From: TOLSYN sp963849065
GTDB lineage: Bacteria; Acidobacteriota; Terriglobia; Terriglobales; Acidobacteriaceae
Direction: 5' to 3'
DNA length: 64,000 nucleotides
Assembly: GCA_963849065.1 (NCBI GenBank)
Contig: CAWKFM010000004.1
Coordinates: 806,001 to 870,000, forward strand
Part shown: piece by piece, positions 50,911-60,214 of the stretch
Numbering within the stretch: position 1 is the stretch's first letter
How the letters are laid out: each line of letters starts with the position of its first letter
The notes under the pieces: model-generated
Databases searched by the model: none
What the model saw: the letters and a program-made list of their open reading frames with translations, nothing else
What the model was told of the DNA's origin: nothing
Translations under genes and position numbers: made by a program

Positions 50911-51411
50911 TTACGCAATAAGCGGAAGCTGCTCGGCGGGTTCTTCGCGTTCCGCTGGTGTCGCCGGATTAGGCATTGGGATGACGGTGCCCTGGCGGTA
51001 CTTGTTTTCGAGCGCGTCCAGCAAGGCCAGTTCGCGCTGCCGAGTAGAACTCGCCGCCGCCTCGTTGACCTTTGCCACAAGGTTGAGCCTGACGGCTTCA
51101 CGCTGGATCGCCCGTTCCACATCGGAAAAGGTGTACCCGGCATCACCGTGGCACGGCCATTGCATTAAGTGGTTCACAAAGGACGCAATGCTCTCGGGGC
51201 TGTCGAACCATGTTTCAGTGAAGCCCTGACGATCAAAGTGAGCTACATGCCCGTAACACATGGACAGCTGCGCGTAGAGCTTTTCGGTGAACCGTCCGGC
51301 CAGAAAGCCGGTCAGCATGAAATGTAGGAAGTTGTTGCCAAATGCAGCCTTTTCGTCAGCGGTACTCCACTTGGTAGGCAGGAACTCGGAAGCGGTGAAA
51401 AACGTATGCAT
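50911..51411 (-). CDS. Hypothetical protein upstream of the beta clamp
   Basis: A 166-residue protein (HTFFTASEFLPTKWSTADEKAAFGNNFLHFM, GFTETWFDSPESIASFVNHLMQ) ending in an acidic tail with EQLPLIA, which resembles the QLxLF-type clamp-binding peptide, so it may bind the clamp encoded next. ATG 51411 starts the homologous-looking part. Function unknown. Confidence 0.62.
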   Translation of the reverse strand: MHTFFTASEFLPTKWSTADEKAAFGNNFLHFMLTGFLAGRFTEKLYAQLSMCYGHVAHFDRQGFTETWFDSPESIASFVNHLMQWPCHGDAGYTFSDVERAIQREAVRLNLVAKVNEAAASSTRQRELALLDALENKYRQGTVIPMPNPATPAEREEPAEQLPLIA

Positions 51412-51572
51412 GGAAGATACCTCGATTGGGTAGAACGCGGAACCAGTGGAGGGGGCAGGGGCAAGTCCAGTCAGTGGCTCCTGGGCCAATGAAGTCCACT
51501 AGGCTGCGTAAATGAACTTCTTGAGCGGCTCAATTGCCGTGGACAGATGCACGAATTCGGAGCCTCTGGCCA

Positions 51573-51944
51573 TTACGAAGGCTCCGTGACGCCTGCTTGT
51601 GGAGCATCCAAATCGTTATTGTGTCCTCCGGCTTGCGACTCATCTGCGTCATCGAGCGCCGCCAGCACTCGTTCGAGGTTCCCAATAGCCGCGGCGACGG
51701 CAGCGCGGGCAACTACAAGTTGATCACCGGTGCTTGCCGCTTCATTGTGGATATCGCCAAACTCGCGGATGATGAATGTCACCAGCGTGTCGCCGGTGTC
51801 CGCATCCTCGCGCAGGCGGCCGTTGTCGTCGATGAAGTGATCCCAGCTCCGGACGGAGCCTTCATAGCCTTTGGCCGCAAAGCGGATGATCTGGCGCAGC
51901 GTGAGGCCGCGCGAAGGTGAGGGTGAGACGAGATTAATAGCCAT
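51573..51944 (-). CDS. Hypothetical protein
   Basis: A 123-residue protein: AKGYEGSVRSWDHFIDDNGRL, DTGDTLVTFIIREFGDIHNE, then a hydrophobic helix VVARAAVAAAIGNLERVLAAL and an acidic tail. ATG 51944 has GAGG upstream. The frame extends to 52379 through integrase-like sequence, but that part belongs to a broken gene. No family recognised. Confidence 0.6.
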   Translation of the reverse strand: MAINLVSPSPSRGLTLRQIIRFAAKGYEGSVRSWDHFIDDNGRLREDADTGDTLVTFIIREFGDIHNEAASTGDQLVVARAAVAAAIGNLERVLAALDDADESQAGGHNNDLDAPQAGVTEPS

Positions 51945-51966
51945 GGTGTAAAAGCCTCTTGTGAAA

Positions 51967-52362
51967 TTAGGCGGCGGTAGGAAGACCCAATCCCCGCCAG
52001 TATGGGTGAAGTGCGAGTGAGTCTTGCCTTTCTTCTGCGGGTGCCTGGGATCGCGGATGATGTGCGCGGGATTGACTAGATTCACCTCGCCGATGACCAT
52101 CCAGGCGAAGAGCACTGCGCAGCGCGGCCAGTCGTTGCTTGACGGTGGGCCGGGAACTGGTCTGCGGCTGGCGCTCGACAAAGGCAGTGACGTGTGCCGG
52201 ACCCAACTGGGCGAAGAAGGCAGAGAACTGGCGCACCGCCTTGAAGTAGGCGCGGCGGGTATCGTGGTTGCGGACGGGTCCGAAAGGCCGCGGGAAGAAA
52301 CCGCCAAGATCATCCCTTTTGAGACAGCCAAACTCAAGCAAATATGGTAGACACTGGTCCAA
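51967..52362 (-). pseudogene. N-terminal fragment of a tyrosine integrase (frameshifted)
   Basis: RRAYFKAVRQFSAFFAQLG ... TVKQRLAALR is the core-binding (SAM-like) domain of a phage-type integrase. Near 52110 the match switches frame: MVIGEVNLVNPAHIIRDPR continues it in a frame one base off, then ends at QKKGKTH. The catalytic domain is missing. Its 5' end overlaps the outer end of the left inverted repeat, so the repeat cassette may have landed in or beside this gene. Confidence 0.78.
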
Positions 52363-52484
52363 AAGGCTAGCCGGAACACCTGCTGTAAGCTATTGAACCC
52401 AAAACGTCAGATCAGCGGACTTTGCCCTGTCTCAAAAGGTGTGGGCTTAGATACCATCAAGTAACTCTTTCCTGATCTGCTACG
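52349..52484 (+). repeat. Left terminal inverted repeat of the SAMD9-like cassette
   Basis: Reads agacactggtccaaaaggct inward from 52349 and ends at about 52484, taking in the stop codon of the large gene. Against the reverse complement of 56157-56291 it matches about 105 of 132 positions by eye, without gaps. It holds two copies of a ctgtctcaaaag-type motif about 75 nt apart. Confidence 0.88.
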
Positions 52485-55400
52485 ACTCCTTGACCTCCCA
52501 AGCGCGCAATCCTTCATAGCTGAAGCCAAGAAAGCAGGTGATGGATTGGTTTTCAGATCGCCCCCGGTTGAAATTGCCTCGAGCCGGCACGAAAAACGCC
52601 TTGAGCCCACCTTGAGTCTCAATCTCGCCACTTTGAGGAGCATCAATGCGCGTAATTCTCCCAGGGAGACGAACGAGTTGAGAGGTGTTCTCCCAGAAGT
52701 CTTGTGCTTTGCTCCATTCTCCGAGTTGAGAATGATGAACAAGTTGTGCAATTCCTGAACCAGATCCTAGCCATTCAAGGCTTTTAGTTCTGTGACGATG
52801 AAATCTAGTCCGATTTCTACACTCTTCAATGTATCGGTTGGCGGAGTCGATGGCGATTACAGATCCCCCAATAGCTTGGAGCGCGTAAACAACATATGAA
52901 TAGAACACAGCCTCCAATGAATTGGCATTTGTCCTCCAATATCCTATGCGTTCCAACACTGACTCAAATGAGGGAGGACTATCCATTTGCCTTACCGCTT
53001 GAACCCACAATCGCAAATTTGTGTCGATGTGGGGTTCTTCGCGTAGGTTCTTTTCGAGTAGCTCTATGATCCTTTCAATCTCTTTGTCCTTTAGGTCATA
53101 CCAAGAACGGTTGTGTCTGGCGAGATACGTCCACACCAACTGCCGGCGAATGGGTGGTGCGTAAATATCCTTGCGAGAGAGAAGACTGTCCCAGGTTTGA
53201 AGAGCTTTGTCATGTTTGCCATAGAGCCGATCGAGTTGTCCACGACAGGTTTCTTCGTATGCACTCGCTCCCTCCCCCTCTCGATTTCTCCGGACTCGTT
53301 CCAATAGATCTTCGCATCGTTCAAATGACTCGCGTATGTATGGATCGATGCCAGGTGCACTTAGGTATGCAAGTAGATTCGCCGACTTTCGTGACGCGAA
53401 GTCCAGCAATCGAATTATCAGCTGGACTTCGCTGATATATCCGTGCTCATCATCCGGCATAAGAAGCCGTGCCTGAGCAAATGATTCACTCGCGGCTTTT
53501 GCCATAGATACAAGTTGGCCTAAAGGTTGATCTGATTCAATACCGTCATATACTTGCTGACGTAGCGCCATTCCGCGCATATGGTGCAGCACGTGGTCTC
53601 TGTCCCTAAAAGCTAGCGCATGGTCGATACAGTCGACCGCTGCCTTGAAATCGCGCTTTTCCACGCTGTAAAACCTACCCAAATGAGCCCACAAGTGTGG
53701 TTCGTCTGGAAACAACTCTGTAAGATTCCGCAGTAATTCTAAAGCGCCATCTTTTGACTCGATATCCTCGATCAACCGAGCAAATTGGTTCTGACCGGCT
53801 CGCTCTGTACCTAAAACGTCAGAGTTATCCCTGTAGACAAAACAGCGGCGCACAACCTCCACCATTTCCTCTCCGGGTATCGCATCAGATCCTCTGCAGA
53901 ATTCGGCAAATTCTGCTGCCCACCGCGATAAATTCTGTTTCCATAGGCGACGGTCCGGAGCTGGCCAAAGTACTTGGCGAAGAATTTCAAGCGAAACGAG
54001 ATCGTGAGCAGGACGCCACTTTCCTCTTTCGATTTGCACGAGGAGTTCTAGAGCTCCGCTTGGCAATGCAGCTTCCATTTCAACAGATTTCGATTTCGGC
54101 AGGCCCAATAAATCCGAAAAAGCCTGTGCGGGCAGTAATTGCTGACCGTAATGGTGCGCAAACGACAAAAAGGCAAGCATCTGCTTTTGAATGTCGCTAA
54201 GAATACTTAGCCTTGCACCCACATATGGCTCGATCCCCTTGAAATCATCCTTAAATGCCACTAATGCAAAGTAGAACGCGGTGCGAAACCTGGAGTCGGT
54301 GTTAGCTGCAAGCTGATCAAGATCTCGCGCTGCATTAGGCTGTTCCTTTCCATAAATGGTCTTAAATCTTTGAGACTCAGATGAGGAAAGTGCGTCTTGC
54401 AAAAAGAACGACCTTTGTCCGTCGGTGGATGGAGCAAATCGTCTGAGAACCTGGACAATGACGATCGGTACATGTCGAGCCTTCAGCTGGTCGTATAACT
54501 CATCAGCCGTCCGTTCAGTAACAGTTGCGCCGTCTGCTACCATCAGTACCGCTTGGCCCGACAAACTCGACAAAAAGTTGATTCGTTCGGCAGTTTCTTG
54601 AGGTTCGGTCGATTTCAGGAGAACGCACGGATACTCTCGATGAAAGTTCCAGAGGAGCCTACGAGCGAGAGTAGTTCCCCCCGCTCCAGGAGAATGATAG
54701 AGATTGATCCGCGATGTTCTTCTCGAATCAAGATCTGTTCTAACCTGCTTCTCAAGCTTATACATCAAGTCGCGCTCGACATCGCTGTGAATGCCGAGTT
54801 CATACCACGATATCTCATCGCCTCTTAGAAAATCGCGCCCGACAATACGGTTTTCGGGAGGATTCTGGCCTACATCAAGCGTGGCCAGCTCCAACTCTTC
54901 CTCAAGCCAGCGAAGCTCCTTCGCTGGCAAGATGAGCGGCGTATTCGAGCTAGTTGGAATTGCTGCGACGCCAACATCCGTAGAACCGAGTCCGGAGAGT
55001 GAAACCTTTAGACCTGAGCACAGATGATGCAGTGGCATCTCTACTAATGTAGCCTCCGTGTCATCTGCCAGATCCCGGAATCCACCAACGTCCTTGCTTA
55101 CAATCACTATATTAATTCGCTCGCCGAATGCAGCCATCAGTGCTTCTAGTTGTGTTCTGAGGTGCTTCGACAGCTCCATGTCTTCCCAAATAACTATCAC
55201 CGTGCCCAATGACGGAGATGTCTCACGCGCGAGTCGAACGAGATGCTCGTTTAGAAACGCGACACTTTGCTTCTGCCAGTCCTTCCACTTTCCAGTATCG
55301 GCAGGATCTCGACCAGCTAATCCGCGGGGAAAATACCAATACGTACCTGTCCGAAAGTTATATTTTGGGCGATCCTTCAACGTAACCAAATGCAGGCTTC

Positions 55401-56115
55401 GATATTGAGAGAGCAGTGGAGAAATTCGGAACAACAATCCCTCCCTGTCGCTGTCGGGGTCAAAATCGAACGCAGCCGACCAAGGAAGTAACCCGAGTGG
55501 GCTTAGGTCTGTTGTTACTTCCATTGACAGACGGCTGCAAACAAGACAATAGAATCTCGAGGCGTCAAAGGCATATGCGCTACGATAGAATGCATCCCAA
55601 GATGCATCCTCATAATGTAGGCGCGATGGAATAGATTTACGAAACCAGTCGAGGATTGATGTGAGATCGTGTGGCGTAGCGACGTCGTTCTTGGAGCGCC
55701 GTCGGAAGTACACCTGTACACGTCGCAGGCTGTCACCATAATCGCGAACAGGGACGCACGGACCAATGCGAATTGGAGGGATACGATATACTCCGTACTC
55801 TTTCTCCCGATAAGTGACAGTCTCGTATGAAAAAGTTGGAAGGGGATAAACTCTTTCGGCAAACTGCGACTGTAGGTCTGCTTCATCTGGATGCGCAGTA
55901 CAACCTACGAGTTCCTTTTCTCCAGTACTTAAGAGCTTGACACCACAGACTATGAATGACTCGCTATCACGAGGAGTATTCGCCATACTGATGATGTCTT
56001 TAACGAGCGAGAACCTTCCGTGGTCGCTCTGGAGATCGTATCCCGTAGCTTTGAAGTCGAGAGTTTCACTCTCGGACTGCAATAGAATTGCCTCGAATGC
56101 GGACTCAAGGATCAT
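52480..56115 (-). CDS. SAMD9-like multidomain STAND NTPase (candidate antiviral protein)
   Basis: A 1211-residue protein. Residues about 10-165: AlbA_2 (Schlafen-type) nucleic-acid domain (ESETLDFKA). About 185-400: SIR2-like region (LPWSAAFDFDPDSD, VIVIWEDMELSKHL). About 468-600: STAND-like P-loop NTPase with SPGAGGTTLARR (475-486) and VLMVADGA as Walker B. About 780-1100: TPR-like helices (LWAHLGRFYSVEKRDFKAAV). Last ~60: OB-like end with AFFVPARGNF and FLGFSYEGLRAW. This order equals that described for animal SAMD9/SAMD9L, minus the SAM domain. Lower G+C than neighbours. Framed by inverted repeats. Activity is inferred only. Confidence 0.85.
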   Translation of the reverse strand: MILESAFEAILLQSESETLDFKATGYDLQSDHGRFSLVKDIISMANTPRDSESFIVCGVKLLSTGEKELVGCTAHPDEADLQSQFAERVYPLPTFSYETVTYREKEYGVYRIPPIRIGPCVPVRDYGDSLRRVQVYFRRRSKNDVATPHDLTSILDWFRKSIPSRLHYEDASWDAFYRSAYAFDASRFYCLVCSRLSMEVTTDLSPLGLLPWSAAFDFDPDSDREGLLFRISPLLSQYRSLHLVTLKDRPKYNFRTGTYWYFPRGLAGRDPADTGKWKDWQKQSVAFLNEHLVRLARETSPSLGTVIVIWEDMELSKHLRTQLEALMAAFGERINIVIVSKDVGGFRDLADDTEATLVEMPLHHLCSGLKVSLSGLGSTDVGVAAIPTSSNTPLILPAKELRWLEEELELATLDVGQNPPENRIVGRDFLRGDEISWYELGIHSDVERDLMYKLEKQVRTDLDSRRTSRINLYHSPGAGGTTLARRLLWNFHREYPCVLLKSTEPQETAERINFLSSLSGQAVLMVADGATVTERTADELYDQLKARHVPIVIVQVLRRFAPSTDGQRSFFLQDALSSSESQRFKTIYGKEQPNAARDLDQLAANTDSRFRTAFYFALVAFKDDFKGIEPYVGARLSILSDIQKQMLAFLSFAHHYGQQLLPAQAFSDLLGLPKSKSVEMEAALPSGALELLVQIERGKWRPAHDLVSLEILRQVLWPAPDRRLWKQNLSRWAAEFAEFCRGSDAIPGEEMVEVVRRCFVYRDNSDVLGTERAGQNQFARLIEDIESKDGALELLRNLTELFPDEPHLWAHLGRFYSVEKRDFKAAVDCIDHALAFRDRDHVLHHMRGMALRQQVYDGIESDQPLGQLVSMAKAASESFAQARLLMPDDEHGYISEVQLIIRLLDFASRKSANLLAYLSAPGIDPYIRESFERCEDLLERVRRNREGEGASAYEETCRGQLDRLYGKHDKALQTWDSLLSRKDIYAPPIRRQLVWTYLARHNRSWYDLKDKEIERIIELLEKNLREEPHIDTNLRLWVQAVRQMDSPPSFESVLERIGYWRTNANSLEAVFYSYVVYALQAIGGSVIAIDSANRYIEECRNRTRFHRHRTKSLEWLGSGSGIAQLVHHSQLGEWSKAQDFWENTSQLVRLPGRITRIDAPQSGEIETQGGLKAFFVPARGNFNRGRSENQSITCFLGFSYEGLRAWEVKES

Positions 56116-56156
56116 TTTGCTTCCATCCTATAGAATCTGCATAGTTTATACGTGGT

Positions 56157-56291
56157 GTAGCAGAGCAGGGAAGAGTTACTTTATGGTATCTAAGCCCACA
56201 GCTTTTGAGACAGGGCAAAGTCCACTGATCCGGCTTTCTGTTTTCAATAGCTTACGAAGGACAGGCTGAACAGCCTTTTGAGACAGTGTCT
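56157..56291 (-). repeat. Right terminal inverted repeat of the SAMD9-like cassette
   Basis: Starts 42 nt upstream of the large gene. It holds cttttgagacag at 56202-56213 and 56275-56286 and ends cagtgtct at 56291, mirroring the left end. It may carry the gene's promoter. Confidence 0.88.
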
Positions 56292-56309
56292 GAGATCTTC
56301 CTGCCGCCC

Positions 56310-56774
56310 CTATGCGGCCCGTTGCTCCTCATCGATATCTGCGATATACGGAAGGACGGCGGAGAGGATGCGCTCCGACATTGGCCCATCGGTGGTCTGA
56401 AATACACGGATCAACCGTTCTGCGGCGTCGGTCACGATGTAACCATGAACGATTTTGCGCCCCTGCCTGTGAGACCCAATGTGGTGCCGGATCTCGGAGA
56501 CAACGACGGTGCGGTTTATGGCGCGAATCGCCGCCCGAACATCAGAAGGCATCGTCGTGAAAGCCTTAATGTCGAAGTCGAACAATTCTCCAATGGGAAG
56601 CGTGCGGCCGTTGCACTCGGTCTCGGAGAACGGACGGACGAAGGTGCTGAATTGGCAGTTGCCCCAATGATTTCCGCTGGTGAGATGCAAGCACTGGCTG
56701 TCGAAGGCTGAACAGCCTGTATCTATCACCATGCGGTCGGAAGCGGGATGAAACGTGAGAACTTTACGAGCCAT
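56310..56774 (-). CDS. Hypothetical protein
   Basis: A 154-residue protein (MARKVLTFHPASDRMV, FDFDIKAFTTMPSDVRAAI, RHHIGSHRQGRKIVHGYIVTDAAERLIRVF). No signal or membrane segment; no family recognised. The middle, with a PSDVRAAI helix and a two-stranded hairpin after it, is compact and likely folded. It lies just outside the inverted-repeat cassette and downstream of the helicase gene on the same strand, with a terminator-like hairpin between. Confidence 0.62.
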   Translation of the reverse strand: MARKVLTFHPASDRMVIDTGCSAFDSQCLHLTSGNHWGNCQFSTFVRPFSETECNGRTLPIGELFDFDIKAFTTMPSDVRAAIRAINRTVVVSEIRHHIGSHRQGRKIVHGYIVTDAAERLIRVFQTTDGPMSERILSAVLPYIADIDEEQRAA

Positions 56775-56804
56775 AGAAATGGTATCCTGAAACTACGGAG
56801 TGAG

Positions 56805-56863
56805 TGAAAAGCAAAAGCAACGGGGTGTTTTGGGGCGGGAGAAACCACAAAACACACCCGTTG
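56805..56863 (-). terminator. Intrinsic terminator after the helicase gene
   Basis: caacggggtgttttg (from 56818) pairs with caaaacacacccgttg (to 56863), an imperfect stem of about 15 bp. On the minus strand cttttgcttttc follows. It is about 97 nt past the helicase stop and would end that transcript before the 56310-56774 gene. Confidence 0.6.
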
Positions 56864-56959
56864 CCATGAGGTTGAGCCGACAGGAACAACCTCAAAGCGG
56901 CAGAACAAGCGTGCACGCAGCAGGTTTTCTGACAATGCATGGGCTGTTGAAACGAACGG

Positions 56960-59311
56960 CTATGCCGCGAAGAGCGGGAGTTGCCCGCTGTCAATGTGCT
57001 CGGGCGACTTCCTTCTCCGTTTTGAAATGGCGGTCATGGCAAAGCCGATGAATGACGGCTGCGCGCTGGCCGTGGAAGCAGCTACCACTGAAGGAATCTC
57101 TGGTGCTGCCATAGCGGCAACCAGGAGTGGCTCGTCTTCGGTGAGCATTTCCCCGACCTCGATAGGCAATACAGGAGCGGGCTGGCCGGAGCCAAATTGT
57201 GCCTGACGCTGCTGGTTGACTTGCCGCCAGACGTCGTCGGCAGTCTCCCCAACACCTCCCTGCTCGACCAACTCGCGAGCCATGGCACTCATCATGTCGG
57301 TATCCTCTTCAATACCGGCAAGGCCTTCGCCGCTGAACTTGCCCTCCATCATCATCGATACGAGAACCTTCCGGCCCATGAGGCGAATGCAGTTGCTCTG
57401 CATCGTGTTTGCATAGGAGAAGAATTTCACTCGCACATCGCGCCGCTGGCCGATCCGCCAGGAACGGCGGCTGGCCTGACGCAACGTGTACGTGGAATAG
57501 CCCGTCTCGTAGAAGTAGATGGTCGGGAAGGACAGGAGATCGAGGCCAGTCTCCACCAGCCGTGGATGACAAATGACAACATCCACGCCCAGCGACAACT
57601 GGCGCTCGTACCACGCCTCGCGCTTATCGGTCGCGACCGAAGGGCGGAGCACAGCAACACGGAAGCCAGCGCCGCGCAGTACCGTGTCGAGCCGTCCTAC
57701 CACATCGTGCTTCCCGGTGTAGGTAGCAAAGACCTGGCATTTACGTCCCTGAGCCAGCTCGGCGCGAATGTCATCGATCAGTTCACGTTCTTTCGGATAG
57801 ATGACCTCGTGGTCGAGAATCGCGGGTTCTGCGACCTTGATGATCGTGTACTCGCGGGTTTTTCGATCCCACATCTTCCGGTAGATCGTCTCGAAGCCGA
57901 AGGGGTGATCGGGGTAGCAGAGCAGCGTGTTGAGCATGATGCTCCGCAGGCCCTTGTCCTTCGGGTATTGGTTGATGGTCTTCTTGATCTGTTCAGCGAG
58001 ATCGTCATAGGCGTCCCTCAATGTGCTGCCGGCATGCACCTCGATGACGGTCTCGGCGTAAGACGGGAGTGCGTCTGCGATGTCTTCCAGGGAAACAAAG
58101 GCCGTGGAATCCATCAGGTGGTTGCCAAACAGCATCGGCGAGCAGCCTGGACGGCGCAGAATCTGAATCGACTTCTTGGGATTGCGGGAGCAAGCGTTTT
58201 CGCTCTCCGTGATTCTTTCCACGGTCTCGATTACGCCATACTTCCTCTGAAACATCTCACGTCCTGATCCGCCCCACTCGAAGCCCTCGCGAACCATCTG
58301 CGGAGCATCAATGCGGTACAGTACGTTATATAGGTCATCGGCGTAGCCGCCCATCATCGTGCCGGTGAGAGTGATGACCTTCTTCGCGACCCGCGCGAGA
58401 ACCGCTAGACCGTTGCCCTGAGCGGTATCACCGGCGAGCTGGTGCACCTCATCGGCAATCGAGAAGTCGAAGAAGTCGAGCATGTACCGCCCCATGTAAT
58501 CCATGGGAGCCATGCGCTGGATCCTCGATCGGTCGGCGGACCAGAGTGGCGAATACAGCTTCGTGCCGCCTTTGCCGAGTTCTACCATCTCAGAATGTTT
58601 CCGGCGCTCATCAAAATCCTCCTCGACGAGCACGCCGTTGTTCGCCTTGGCTACAGGCTGATATGTGTCAATGTTGACGACACTGCCTGCGTGCTCCTTG
58701 CTGCTCCGCGCCGCCTTGCCGTAAACGTGTTTCCAGTAGTAGCTGAGCTTGCCTTTCTCTTTTCCCACGATGAAGTAGGTCGGATAGGGATGCTGCTGGA
58801 GCCACGCGCGCCGGCCCATGGCGCGCAACTGTGGAAGGGTTGTGGCAAGGCCGCGGCGGCGCATGATGCCATTGGCGTACTGGATTTCCACCACGCCGTG
58901 AGGTTTCTTCGGATCGCCGCCGTTGCGCAGATCCTCGATGATGTATGTTCGTGCGCGGGGAACGGTAATCAGAATTTCGCGCGCCCACTTCTCAGTGAGG
59001 TGCGGCGGGCACATAACAATCGTGGAAAACGGTTTGGAGTGGGCGGCCACGTATGCGACGCCTGCTCCGGCCATAAAGGTCTTCCCTGTGCCGCATTCGC
59101 CCACGATCTTGACCGCATCGTGATCTGCAAGATACTTCACGCACCCCATGATGGCGAGTTCCTGCGCAGGCAGGGGTTTACGCATCAAACTCGACAACTC
59201 CGGAGCGGAGGGATCGCCCGGTGCATGCAGTGGGGGATAGGTCTCAACGATCCTGCGGCCCAGCTGACGCCCATTGATGCGCAGGTAGTCATATAAAGTT
59301 TCCATTTCCAT
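56960..59311 (-). CDS. SNF2-like superfamily 2 helicase, element type
   Basis: A 783-residue SF2 protein: Walker A GECGTGKTFMAG, motif Ia VMCPPHLTEKWARE, motif II DEVHQL, motif III LTGTMMGG, and motif VI QASRRSWRIGQRRDVRV, a SNF2 hallmark. The N-terminal segment (MRKPLPAQELAIMGCVKYL) is a Q-like motif. The ~150-residue Ala/Gln-rich tail ends SGQLPLFAA, a good clamp-binding-type peptide. It probably translocates on DNA in island replication or maintenance. It is downstream of the DUF6094 methylase on the same strand. Confidence 0.87.
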   Translation of the reverse strand: MEMETLYDYLRINGRQLGRRIVETYPPLHAPGDPSAPELSSLMRKPLPAQELAIMGCVKYLADHDAVKIVGECGTGKTFMAGAGVAYVAAHSKPFSTIVMCPPHLTEKWAREILITVPRARTYIIEDLRNGGDPKKPHGVVEIQYANGIMRRRGLATTLPQLRAMGRRAWLQQHPYPTYFIVGKEKGKLSYYWKHVYGKAARSSKEHAGSVVNIDTYQPVAKANNGVLVEEDFDERRKHSEMVELGKGGTKLYSPLWSADRSRIQRMAPMDYMGRYMLDFFDFSIADEVHQLAGDTAQGNGLAVLARVAKKVITLTGTMMGGYADDLYNVLYRIDAPQMVREGFEWGGSGREMFQRKYGVIETVERITESENACSRNPKKSIQILRRPGCSPMLFGNHLMDSTAFVSLEDIADALPSYAETVIEVHAGSTLRDAYDDLAEQIKKTINQYPKDKGLRSIMLNTLLCYPDHPFGFETIYRKMWDRKTREYTIIKVAEPAILDHEVIYPKERELIDDIRAELAQGRKCQVFATYTGKHDVVGRLDTVLRGAGFRVAVLRPSVATDKREAWYERQLSLGVDVVICHPRLVETGLDLLSFPTIYFYETGYSTYTLRQASRRSWRIGQRRDVRVKFFSYANTMQSNCIRLMGRKVLVSMMMEGKFSGEGLAGIEEDTDMMSAMARELVEQGGVGETADDVWRQVNQQRQAQFGSGQPAPVLPIEVGEMLTEDEPLLVAAMAAPEIPSVVAASTASAQPSFIGFAMTAISKRRRKSPEHIDSGQLPLFAA

Positions 59312-59514
59312 GGCAGATCTCGCTCTGTAGTGAGGGTGGTGGGACAGATTGCTGTTCCGCCTGTCGTGCAGCGTTTCTATCGTCGGGTTGTGGGGCTATC
59401 GTCTGAAAAGGTGAATATCGGATTGTGGATTTCAATGTCGGTTATTGCCACACGCGCACCGAACACTTGGCGCGCGCTGGTTGGGGCTCTTGTAGCGGAG
59501 AGCTGCAAGGAGAG

Positions 59515-60174
59515 TCAGGCCGCGGAGGAAGCGGCTTGGAAGTAGTCTCGAACGGTAAAATCCGGCCATGGGACGGGACCGTTCGTATCCGGGAAAAAGA
59601 GGTCCGTACTCCGGACGCCTTGGCTGAGAGTATTGAGCAACTCGTCGCGGGTCGCCCGGATGTTGTACGGATTGCAGCCGAAACCGGTCAGCGGAGAGAT
59701 GCGGTGCTGCAAATCCAGCTGGTCGATGATCCAGGAGCCCCACTCCGGTCGCGCCGGTAAGCCCATCACCGAGGCCATCAACGCCCAGGCCACTTGCGGG
59801 GAGTAGTTCAACAGGTATGTGCTCCCATCGATGCCGTTCTGGCGAAGGGTCTGAGAGACAACGACCAGGTGCCGGACAGGATGACTCATTCCGGCAATCA
59901 GGATCGTGCCGCGCATGTTTGCCGCGTTCTCGCCCATGCGCACACAGAGACTGGTCACGCCATCCTCGCCAGGGTATTTCAGCGAGAAGGCCGAATTGGC
60001 CGCGACTGCGGCGGAGATCGCCGCAATCTCGGTGTCACCGCCGAAAACGGAGAGGAGAAGGCCTTGCTCCTTCTCTCCCATATAGCAGTCGCAATGTACG
60101 CGGAGCGTGGTGCTGATCTTGTCTGTGGACTGGCGAAACTCAAGCTGCCCAAGACGAAGGTGTGCGTTTTCCAA
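59515..60174 (-). CDS. Hypothetical protein between methylase and helicase
   Basis: A 219-residue protein: LRVHCDCYMGEKEQGLLLSVFGGDTEIAAISAAV, GTILIAGMSHPVRHLVVVSQTLRQNGI, WALMASVMGLPARPEWGSWI. Mixed alpha/beta, soluble. TTG at 60174 is chosen because AGGAG lies 7 nt upstream; the frame itself opens with TTG at 60189. It follows the methylase by 40 nt in a likely operon. Not recognised. Confidence 0.65.
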   Translation of the reverse strand: MENAHLRLGQLEFRQSTDKISTTLRVHCDCYMGEKEQGLLLSVFGGDTEIAAISAAVAANSAFSLKYPGEDGVTSLCVRMGENAANMRGTILIAGMSHPVRHLVVVSQTLRQNGIDGSTYLLNYSPQVAWALMASVMGLPARPEWGSWIIDQLDLQHRISPLTGFGCNPYNIRATRDELLNTLSQGVRSTDLFFPDTNGPVPWPDFTVRDYFQAASSAA

Positions 60175-60214
60175 CAGGTGTCTCCTCAAGACGACGGCGC
60201 GCGGGAGGTGCTGG

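Larger units (their letters stand above)
52349..56291. mobile_element. Non-autonomous cassette: inverted repeats around a single large gene
   Basis: The two ~135-bp inverted repeats bound one gene and nothing else; no transposase lies within. Both outer ends start agacactg. Subterminal ctgtctcaaaag repeats inside each end recall transposons with several transposase-binding sites (Tn7/Tn5053-type logic), an analogy only. No target-site duplication was found by eye at 52342-52348 and 56292-56298. Confidence 0.72.

Noticed and set aside
52342..56298. Target-site duplication of the inverted-repeat cassette
   Set aside because: Flanks atatggt and gagatct do not match, so none can be claimed.
57197..58267. 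356-codon plus-strand frame opposite the helicase
   Set aside because: Antisense shadow; the helicase motifs are on minus.
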